Assembly (NCBI GenBank): GCA_963742715.1
Contig: CAVUMR010000001.1
Span: 744,001-808,000 of the forward strand
Origin: CAVUMR01 sp963742715
GTDB taxonomy: Bacteria > Actinomycetota > Actinomycetes > Mycobacteriales > Micromonosporaceae
Direction of reading: 5' to 3'
DNA length: 64,000 bases
Positions 58,421-64,000 of the stretch are shown piece after piece. The notes below the pieces were generated by a model. The model was not told the DNA's origin. It saw only the letters and a list, made by a program, of their open reading frames with translations, and did not search any database. Numbering within the stretch: position 1 is the stretch's first letter; the number at the start of each line of letters is the position of its first letter. Position numbers and translations under genes: made by a program.

Positions 58421-59806
58421 ATGACCCAACCGCCCGACTCGCGGGGCCGGACCGAACCGGCCTGGCCGGAGTCGTCGCGGGAACCGGAATCGACCGACGC
58501 GCGGTCTGAGCCGCAGTCGTATCCCGAGCCGGATGCTCCCCGCCAGTCCGAATCGTCGTACCAGCCTGCGTCCCAGCCCCCCGACGTCCCGGCTGAGACG
58601 CCGGCCGACGTACCCCCCATCGCGCCGCCTCCGCCCGCGCCGCAACGTTCTGAGCTGCCACAACGCGATCCGTCGAACCGACCCCCGTGGGATCCGGACG
58701 CACTGAAGACGCTGACGCCGTTCAACGCGTTCGGCGTGCCGTCGTCCAGCACCGGCAGTGCCGTCGGCGGTGCTGCCGCCGGCGGTATTGCCGAGCCAAC
58801 TGCCGCCGACAGTCCTGCCGTCGACAGCGCCGCCGCCGTGCCGCCACTTCGACCGGAGCCGGAGCCGCCGGTCACGCCGCCGCCACCGCGGGCGATCGGC
58901 CGGGCATCCGTACCGGTGGTACCGCGGGCCACTCCCGAGCCACCGCCCGCGCCCGAGCCGGAGCCCTGGACACCGGCACCGGCGCAGGACTCGTGGGCGC
59001 CGGAGCCGGTTCAGTCGGTACAACCGGAAGCGGATTCGCCCTGGCCAGCGGCCGACGTGGGCTGGCCGACCCTGGCACCGCCGTCGACACCGGCCGGACT
59101 GCCGCCGGATCCCGGTCCCGCCTGGCCGTCGCCGGCCAGTTCCCCGCCGACCTCCGCTGGACTGCCGCCGGATCCCGGTCCCGCCTGGCCGTCGCCGGCC
59201 AGTTCCCCGCCGACCTCCGCCTACGCCGAGCTGGACCGGTACGAGCCGCAGCAGCCGCCCGCTCTGCCACCAGTGGAGCCGGCCGCGACACCGGCACGCG
59301 CGCGGGTACCGGCTCCGGATGCCGGATCGGATACCGGTCCGGGCACCGGATCACAGCCGCCGGCCGACGTGCCACCACCGGCCAAGCCGGGCGCGACGGC
59401 CGGATCCCGGAGTCGCCGCAAGGTGCTCGTGGTCGTACTCGCGGCACTGATCCTGCTGGTCGGTACGGCCGGCGCGACCGCGTACGCGTACAGCACGTTC
59501 GGCCGCGGCGCCGGGCCGAAGGAGACCGTCGACCAGTACCTCACCGCGGTACGGGCCGGCAATCTCCGTCAGGCGAGCACATACGTGTGTACGGCGCACA
59601 CCGATGACGTCGGTACCGAGTTCTCCCAACGGGCCCGTCAGCAGTTGGGCAAGGGCGGCACGTGGAGGATCCTGTCCGAGAACCTGCGCGGAAACGACGC
59701 TGTCGTCGACGTGGACGTGACCATTCCCTCGATGCCGCGCGTACACGGTCGATACACGCTGGTGAATGAGGATGGCTGGCGGCTCTGCGGGTACGCCAAC
59801 CGCTGA
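58421..59806 (+). CDS. Proline-rich single-pass membrane protein with extracytoplasmic domain
   Basis: 461 aa. Residues 1-340 are disordered and dominated by Pro, Ala, Ser and Glu. One membrane helix (VLVVVLAALILLVGTAGATA) follows SRSRRK, and a domain of about 95 aa lies outside, starting GPKETVDQYLTAVRAGNLRQA with two Cys (VCTAH, RLCGY). The outer part resembles DUF4878/lumazine-binding-like folds found behind similar tails. GGGGGGAGG precedes the ATG. A 63-bp exact duplication lies in the tail region. Same plan as the next gene, so the two are diverged paralogues. Confidence 0.75.
   Translation: MTQPPDSRGRTEPAWPESSREPESTDARSEPQSYPEPDAPRQSESSYQPASQPPDVPAETPADVPPIAPPPPAPQRSELPQRDPSNRPPWDPDALKTLTPFNAFGVPSSSTGSAVGGAAAGGIAEPTAADSPAVDSAAAVPPLRPEPEPPVTPPPPRAIGRASVPVVPRATPEPPPAPEPEPWTPAPAQDSWAPEPVQSVQPEADSPWPAADVGWPTLAPPSTPAGLPPDPGPAWPSPASSPPTSAGLPPDPGPAWPSPASSPPTSAYAELDRYEPQQPPALPPVEPAATPARARVPAPDAGSDTGPGTGSQPPADVPPPAKPGATAGSRSRRKVLVVVLAALILLVGTAGATAYAYSTFGRGAGPKETVDQYLTAVRAGNLRQASTYVCTAHTDDVGTEFSQRARQQLGKGGTWRILSENLRGNDAVVDVDVTIPSMPRVHGRYTLVNEDGWRLCGYANR
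59096..59221 (+). repeat. Exact 63-bp tandem duplication in the proline-rich gene
   Basis: The 63 bp at 59096-59158 are repeated without change at 59159-59221. Each copy codes for 21 residues (GLPPDPGPAWPSP core). Identity including silent positions means the event is recent. Confidence 0.92.
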
Positions 59807-59870
59807 GCCGGACACCGCGGCCCAGACCGGACGGCCGGCAGGTCGCTATCGCTGGCTAATCTTGCCGGTG

Positions 59871-59933
59871 ATGTGCGCCCCGCCCGGCCAGCGGTCAGTA
59901 GGGGCCGCCGACAGCAGCGGGGGAAGCAGTTGA
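59871..59933 (+). CDS. 20-aa leader ORF overlapping the next gene start
   Basis: An ATG at 59871 lies 8 nt after TAATCT (59857-59862), so it would be the first base of a leaderless message. The 20-codon frame (starts MCAPPGQRSV) ends at TGA 59931-59933, which overlaps the TTG start of the next gene as TTGA. GGGGGAAG for that TTG lies inside the leader. This is the second short, precisely coupled leader ORF in the window. Confidence 0.4.
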   Translation: MCAPPGQRSVGAADSSGGSS

Positions 59934-60724
59934 CGCAGCCACCGGGCGGGTACCAACCGCCGTCGTACGGGCCGCCGCCCGGCCAGGGCCAGCCGCCTGG
60001 ATACGGCCAGCGACCGGCGTACGGGCAGCAGCCCGGACAGGGCCGGCCGCCCGCGCCGCAGGGCCAGCCGCCTGGGCAGTACGGCCAGCCGCCCGCACCG
60101 CAGGGCCAGCCCGGCTACCCGCCGACCGGGTACGGCCAGCAACCGGCCTATGGGCAACAGCCGGGCCAGTACGCCCAACAGCCGGGGTACGGCCAGTCGC
60201 CCGGTCAGGTCCCGCCGCCGGCGCAGTTCGACCAGTACGGCCGGCCGGTGGCGCCGCCGCCCCGCAAAAGCCGGGCGCTGATCGTGACCATCTCGATCAT
60301 CGGCGTACTGCTGCTGCTCTGCGCCGGAGTCGGTACCACCGCCTACTTCGCGTTCGGTCGGGTCGGCAGCGGCGGCGGCTCCCCGTCGGGTGCCGTGGAC
60401 GGCTTCATGAAGGCCGCGTTCGTCGACCGGGACGAGGAGGCGCTCTCCCGGTTCATCTGCAACAAGTCCCGCAGTAAGCAGGCCATCCGGGACGAGATCC
60501 AGCGCCTCGAGGACATCGAGTCGGGGAGCAACAGCAAGATCACGGTGGACTGGTCGAACATCACCCAGACCAACAAGAGCGGCTCGGACGCGACCGCGAC
60601 GGCCGACGTGAGCATCACCGCGACGGTGGCGGGCGAGCCGACGGATCCGATCACCGGCACCTGGAAGTACACGCTGGTGGAGGAGTCGGGCTGGCGCGTC
60701 TGCGACATCGAGACCAACGGCTGA
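59930..60724 (+). CDS. Gln/Pro/Tyr-rich single-pass membrane protein, DUF4878-like
   Basis: 264 aa. Residues 1-115 are a cytoplasmic tail of PPGYGQQPG-type repeats. A helix (ALIVTISIIGVLLLLCAGVG) follows PPRKSR, and an extracytoplasmic domain of about 120 aa has SGAVDGFMKAAFVDRDEEAL, FICNKSR and GWRVCDIET with two Cys. The layout matches the preceding gene. I start at TTG 59930 with GGGGGAAG just upstream; a GTG at 59873 in frame is the alternative. Function unknown; a role at the cell surface is inferred from topology only. Confidence 0.75.
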   Translation: MTQPPGGYQPPSYGPPPGQGQPPGYGQRPAYGQQPGQGRPPAPQGQPPGQYGQPPAPQGQPGYPPTGYGQQPAYGQQPGQYAQQPGYGQSPGQVPPPAQFDQYGRPVAPPPRKSRALIVTISIIGVLLLLCAGVGTTAYFAFGRVGSGGGSPSGAVDGFMKAAFVDRDEEALSRFICNKSRSKQAIRDEIQRLEDIESGSNSKITVDWSNITQTNKSGSDATATADVSITATVAGEPTDPITGTWKYTLVEESGWRVCDIETNG

Positions 60725-60742
60725 CTGGACCCGACTCGCGGG

Positions 60743-60748
60743 TAACCT
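60743..60748 (+). promoter_or_regulatory. -10 box of leaderless ArsA-like operon
   Basis: TAACCT ends 7 nt before the GTG of the first ATPase gene, so transcription should start at the start codon. No Shine-Dalgarno is present, which agrees with leaderless translation. Confidence 0.65.
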
Positions 60749-60755
60749 CGCCACT

Positions 60756-61763
60756 GTGCCGCGCCGTACCCGCTCACGTCCGTCCGCGGAGGACCCCGCG
60801 CAACAACCTGCGTGGCCCGCGGCCCGCCTGCACGTGGTCACCGGCAAGGGCGGCACCGGAAAGACCACGGTGGCCGGCGCACTGGCACTGGCACTGGCCG
60901 CGGACGGCCGGCACACCCTGCTGGTCGAGGTGGAGGGCCGGCAGGGCATCGCGCAGCTGTTCGACGTACCCCCGATGCCGTACGCCGAGCGCCGGATCGC
61001 GGTGCCTCCCGGCGGCGGCGAAGTCCGGGCGCTTGCCGTGGACGCCGAAGAAGCGCTGCTCGAGTACCTCGAAATGTTCTACCGGCTCGGCCGCGCCGGC
61101 CGGGCGCTCAAGCGGCTCGGCGCAATCGACTTCGCCACCACGGTCGCGCCCGGGATGCGGGACGTCCTGCTCACCGGCAAGATCAAAGAAGCGACAACCC
61201 GAACAGCACAAGGGCACCGGGTGTACGACGCGGTCGTGCTGGACGCGCCGCCGACCGGCCGGATCGGCCGGTTCCTGAACGTCACCGCGGAAACCGCGAA
61301 ACTCGCCAAGGTCGGGCCGGTCAAGACCCAGAGCGAAGGTGTGGCCGCGGTACTGCGCTCCCAGCTCACCGCCGTACATGTGGTGACGCTGCTGGAGGAG
61401 ATGCCGGTACAGGAGACCGCGGACGCGATCGCGGAGCTGGACAAGCTCGGTATCCCGGTCGGCGCGGTGATCGTGAACGCCACCCGGCCACCACTGCTGG
61501 CCGACACGCGGGTGACCCAGGCCGAACTGCGCCGGGGGCTCGCCGCGGCCGGACTGGTGGCCGACCGGGCGACCGTGGCCGGGCTGGTCACCGAGGTACA
61601 GGTGCATCAGGGCCGGTTGCGACTCGAAGCACAGTTGCGCACGGAGCTGCACCGGCTCGGCCGCCGTACCGTGGAGCTGCCGTTCCTGCCTGACGGCGTG
61701 GACCTGTCCGGGCTGTACGGCCTTGCCGAGGAGCTGCGCGACCAGGGGGTACGGCCGGCATGA
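60756..61763 (+). CDS. ArsA/Get3-like ATPase, first of pair
   Basis: 335 aa. The deviant P-loop VVTGKGGTGKTTVAGA has the signature Lys of this family. VVLDAPPTGRIGRFL is the switch region, and ELPFLPDGVDLSGLYGLAEEL ends the protein. The metal-binding Cys residues of arsenite ArsA are missing. It corresponds to Rv3679, which with Rv3680 forms an anion-transporting-like ATPase pair needed for glycerol-related metabolism and envelope function in mycobacteria. Leaderless start; ATGA overlap with the second ATPase gene. Confidence 0.9.
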   Translation: MPRRTRSRPSAEDPAQQPAWPAARLHVVTGKGGTGKTTVAGALALALAADGRHTLLVEVEGRQGIAQLFDVPPMPYAERRIAVPPGGGEVRALAVDAEEALLEYLEMFYRLGRAGRALKRLGAIDFATTVAPGMRDVLLTGKIKEATTRTAQGHRVYDAVVLDAPPTGRIGRFLNVTAETAKLAKVGPVKTQSEGVAAVLRSQLTAVHVVTLLEEMPVQETADAIAELDKLGIPVGAVIVNATRPPLLADTRVTQAELRRGLAAAGLVADRATVAGLVTEVQVHQGRLRLEAQLRTELHRLGRRTVELPFLPDGVDLSGLYGLAEELRDQGVRPA

Positions 61764-62899
61764 CCGACTCCCACAAAGGACCGGCCGCGATCATCACCGA
61801 TCCCTCGGTACGCATCATCGTCTGTTGTGGTGCCGGCGGCGTCGGCAAGACCACGATGGCGGCCGCGATCGCGCTGCGGGCGGCCGAGGCGGGCCGTCGG
61901 ACCGTGGTGCTGACGATCGACCCGGCGCACCGGCTCGCCCAGTCGATGGGGCTGACCGAGCTGGGCAACTCCCCGCGACAGGTCAAGGGCATCGGTGGCG
62001 AGAACGGCGGCGAACTGCACGCCATGATGCTCGACATGAAGCGCACCTTCGACGAGGTCGTGCTCGCGCACACCGACCCCGCGAAGGCCGAGGAGATCTT
62101 CGCCAACCCCTTCTACCAGGCGATGAGCTCCACCTTCGCCGGTACGCAGGAGTACATGGCGATGGAGAAGCTGAGCCAGCTCGCCAACCCGGGCGCCGAC
62201 CCGCCGTGGGACCTGATCGTGGTCGACACTCCGCCGTCCCGGTCCGCGCTGGACTTTCTGGACGCGCCGCAGCGACTGGCCAGGTTCCTCGACGGGCGGA
62301 TGCTGCGGATCCTGATGGCACCGGCCCGTACCGGTGGGCGCAGTGTGCTGAAGTTCGTCACGGCATCGTTCTCGCTGCTCGGCAAGGCGATGACGAAGAT
62401 CCTCGGCGCCGAGTTGCTGACCGACGTGTCGACCTTCGTGTCCGCGTTGGACTCGATGTTCGGGGGTTTCCGGGAACGGGCCGAGCAGACGTACCGGGTG
62501 CTGCAGGCGCCGGAAACGGCGTTCGTGGTGATCGCCACGCCGGAGCCGGACGCGGTACGGGAGGCCACCTACTTCGCCGGCCGGCTCGCCGACGAGAGCA
62601 TGCCGCTGGCCGGACTGGTGCTCAACCAGGTACACGAGGTGGCGGTACCGGGGCTGTCCGTGGAACGGAGCCTGGCGGCGGCCGAGGCACTGGTCGCGAG
62701 CGGCACCTCACCGATGACCGCGGAGGTTCTGCGGGTGCACGCGGGCCTGCTCCGCCGGGCCGCACGGGAGCGGCGGATCACCGAGCGGTTCGTACGCGCG
62801 CATCCGCAGGTACCGGTGGTGGCGGTGCCGGCGCAGCCGGCGGACATTCACGATCTGGACGGGCTGCGGCAGTTGGGCGCGGCCCTGGCCGACGGCTAG
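61760..62899 (+). CDS. ArsA/Get3-like ATPase, second of pair
   Basis: 379 aa. P-loop CCGAGGVGKTTMAAA, then LTIDPAHRLAQSMGL (the Get3/ArsA DPAH signal), VVDTPPSRSALDFLDAP and VVAVPAQPADIHDL. A helical insert around residues 85-135 (FDEVVLAHTDPAKAEEIFAN) is the substrate-cradle position in Get3. Counterpart of Rv3680. It overlaps the first ATPase by 4 bp, and the two probably form a heterodimer as in mycobacteria. A strong stem-loop follows. Confidence 0.9.
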   Translation: MTDSHKGPAAIITDPSVRIIVCCGAGGVGKTTMAAAIALRAAEAGRRTVVLTIDPAHRLAQSMGLTELGNSPRQVKGIGGENGGELHAMMLDMKRTFDEVVLAHTDPAKAEEIFANPFYQAMSSTFAGTQEYMAMEKLSQLANPGADPPWDLIVVDTPPSRSALDFLDAPQRLARFLDGRMLRILMAPARTGGRSVLKFVTASFSLLGKAMTKILGAELLTDVSTFVSALDSMFGGFRERAEQTYRVLQAPETAFVVIATPEPDAVREATYFAGRLADESMPLAGLVLNQVHEVAVPGLSVERSLAAAEALVASGTSPMTAEVLRVHAGLLRRAARERRITERFVRAHPQVPVVAVPAQPADIHDLDGLRQLGAALADG

Positions 62900-63050
62900 T
62901 CCGGTGCGGCCGGCTCAGCCCGGTCGGCATCGACAGCGCGGCCGGGCGCGGGGACAAGGCGGTTGCCCGCTGGTTGCCCAGCGGGCTCTCCGCGTCTATC
63001 CGCAGACCGGTTCACTGGCGGGTTTCCCGGTCGCTTCGCTTGGTTCGGGG

Positions 63051-63101
63051 TGAGACTGGCGCCGTCCCCAGACGCCGATGGCTGGGGCGCCGCCAGTCTC
63101 A
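63051..63101. terminator. Bidirectional two-step stem-loop, ATPase operon and whiB
   Basis: An outer 11-bp perfect stem (tgagactggcg, 63051-63061, complement at 63091-63101) surrounds an inner 6-bp stem (ccccag/ctgggg). It lies 8 bp from the whiB stop and 150 bp after the ATPase stop. Confidence 0.8.
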
Positions 63102-63108
63102 GGTGATG

Positions 63109-63405
63109 TCAGCCAGCCTTTGCCAGGGCTGCTTCCTTCTCTCGCAGTGCCGCCTCGAAGATGCGGCGCCAGCTCATGACCTGCGGATGCCGGCGCAGCA
63201 ACGCACGCCGTTCCCGCTCGGTCATCCCACCCCAGACGCCGAACTCGATGCGGTTGTCCAGAGCGTCGGCCAGGCACTCCACTCGCACTGGGCATGTCCG
63301 GCAAACTCGCTTCGCGACGTTCTGCTCGGCCCCCTGCACGAACAGCGCGTCAGGATCCCCATCCCTGCACGCCGCGAGTGTTGCCCAATCGGCGATAAGA
63401 CTCAT
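63109..63405 (-). CDS. whiB: WhiB-family iron-sulfur regulator (WhiB4 position)
   Basis: 98 aa. The four cysteines are in AACRDGDPD, CRTCP and VECL, with the middle C-X2-C-X5-C spacing of WhiB proteins, followed by the GVWGGMTERERRALLRR turn and basic helix. Such proteins bind a 4Fe-4S cluster and usually act with sigma factor region 4 on redox-controlled genes. By position between the ATPase pair and a ponA2-like gene it matches whiB4 (Rv3681c). The ATG at 63405 has a G-rich run upstream. A promoter with an 18-bp palindrome in its spacer lies about 160 bp upstream. Confidence 0.9.
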   Translation of the reverse strand: MSLIADWATLAACRDGDPDALFVQGAEQNVAKRVCRTCPVRVECLADALDNRIEFGVWGGMTERERRALLRRHPQVMSWRRIFEAALREKEAALAKAG

Positions 63406-63567
63406 ATGTCCAAGACCCCCCTTTGGTCCCCTAACAGCCCGAACTGCACCCCCGCCCACGAGCTGCCAGATTCGCAGGGTACGAACCGGGCAGCGTTGTC
63501 CACAACGGCCGTTCGGTCGGAGTCACCCCCATCTACCAGGGCTTCCTCCGGCTCATTGTGCGAAGCC

Positions 63568-63597
63568 ATAATGCTCCGTAGTCGTACGACTACGCAA
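63568..63597 (-). promoter_or_regulatory. Candidate whiB promoter with palindromic spacer
   Basis: On the minus strand TTGCGT (63592-63597) and CATTAT (63568-63573) are 18 bp apart. The perfect 18-bp palindrome cgtagtcgtacgactacg (63577-63594) fills this spacer and touches the -35 box. Such placement suits a dimeric repressor or a spacer-twisting activator. Confidence 0.5.
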
Positions 63598-63891
63598 CGT
63601 TGTCTTGAACCGACATATGAACCGTGGGGCCGGCGGGGCCGAAGCGGCACGCAAAAGGCAACGGAAAAATGACCAGATGGTGACGGAGAGCATCTAAAGC
63701 AACCGAACAACCCCAGCGTGCGTGCTGTAGAGCGAGGAGAGTTTCACCCCTCCGGGTGTACGGGACGGCGTTCGGCGGACCCCGGCAGCGGTACCGGATA
63801 AGGCGGCGGATCCCGACGGCGGGCGCCGGCGGGCCCGGCCGCCCGGTTCGTACGGCGGACAGGGTGTCCGGCTCCCTCTGCCCATGTCACG

Positions 63892-63897
63892 TACCCT
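63892..63897 (+). promoter_or_regulatory. -10 box of the ponA2-like gene
   Basis: TACCCT ends 6 nt before the GTG at 63904, the spacing of leaderless actinobacterial genes. No ribosome site is seen. Confidence 0.55.
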
Positions 63898-63903
63898 GGG
63901 GCG

Positions 63904-64000
63904 GTGAAACGGATGCGAGACCGCAACCTGCTGTCCAACGCCGCAGCCCTGTTGATCTGCGGTTTGTTGGCAGGAGTGGTGGTGGCGGCGGCCGCCTTCC
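63904..64000 (+). CDS. PonA2-like penicillin-binding protein, N-terminal fragment
   Basis: Only the first 32 codons are in the window. They read VKRMRDRNLLSNAAALLICG and continue into a membrane helix (LLAGVVVAAAAF). A short basic tail, RNLLSNA, and LLICGLLAGVVVAAAAF are typical of the start of class A penicillin-binding proteins of the PonA2 group, and the position after whiB matches Rv3682. The catalytic domains lie beyond the window, so the call rests on the N-terminus and synteny. Confidence 0.75.
   Translation, partial: MKRMRDRNLLSNAAALLICGLLAGVVVAAAAF

Larger units (their letters stand above)
63406..63903. other. Divergent intergenic region, whiB and ponA2-like gene
   Basis: 498 bp. 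It contains the palindromic whiB promoter candidate (63568-63597), a TTGTCCACA match (63496-63504), and the -10 box of the penicillin-binding protein gene (63892-63897). No coding sequence is supported. Confidence 0.6.

Noticed and set aside
63496..63504. TTGTCCACA DnaA-type box in the whiB upstream region
   Set aside because: Single copy; coincidence or part of another promoter is as likely as a DnaA site.

Overview
The window is high-GC actinobacterial chromosome, most likely from the Micromonosporaceae or a close relative. This is judged from base composition, GTG/TTG starts, start codons placed 6-8 nt after a TANNNT element, WhiB, mycosin and EccC/EccD genes, and gene order. Codon use is even, and I see no rRNA, tRNA, CRISPR array, insertion sequence, prophage or attachment site. 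It reads as core chromosome with some lineage-specific insertions.

Region 1 (1-16.8 kb): an ECF41-type sigma factor tail, a DUF402 protein, a secreted EEP-fold phosphodiesterase, a DinG-type helicase broken by about four single-base frameshifts, an AI-2E/PerM exporter that seems to start at CTG, a GroES-like protein, a PrsW protease, an MFS transporter, and a SigB/SigF-type sigma factor. Beside the sigma gene, two divergent transcription units (a 47-aa GPGG membrane protein plus DUF6328; a ChaB protein) each have a sigma-B-like promoter. An end-joining locus follows, with polymerase and ligase as separate genes facing Ku, then a GT4 glycosyltransferase.

Region 2 (17-37 kb) is rich in stress signalling. 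An STAS antagonist, a response regulator, a 1471-aa hybrid kinase with an array of HAMP repeats of exactly 92 codons, and an ATPase-GAF-PP2C protein form one module. After a DUF4037 gene and a glcDEF-lctP operon (glycolate/lactate oxidation and uptake) comes a five-gene overlapping stressosome operon: rsbR, rsbS, rsbT, an RsbT-RsbX-like fusion and an RsbU-like phosphatase.

Region 3 (37-45 kb) holds a reduced type VII secretion locus: eccD divergent from eccC and mycP, with no eccB, eccE or WXG100 gene. eccC is preceded by a 16-codon leader ORF whose stop overlaps its start.

Region 4 (45-64 kb) matches the Mycobacterium tuberculosis Rv3671c-Rv3682 block in order and direction: marP, Nudix, nth, crp, MBL hydrolase, RidA, DUF4177, two ArsA/Get3-like ATPases, whiB and a ponA2-like penicillin-binding protein cut by the window end. 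Inserted between crp and the MBL gene are an acyltransferase, a transmembrane Ser/Thr kinase and a class III cyclase-ATPase-TPR protein, the cyclase being translationally coupled to the MBL gene. Two proline-rich membrane proteins are inserted before the ATPases.

Recurring oddities are short tandem repeats right after stop codons (sometimes copying the stop itself), 15-bp in-frame repeats inside genes, xTGA/TGATG start-stop overlaps, short coupled leader ORFs, and an 18-bp perfect palindrome filling the spacer of a predicted whiB promoter.
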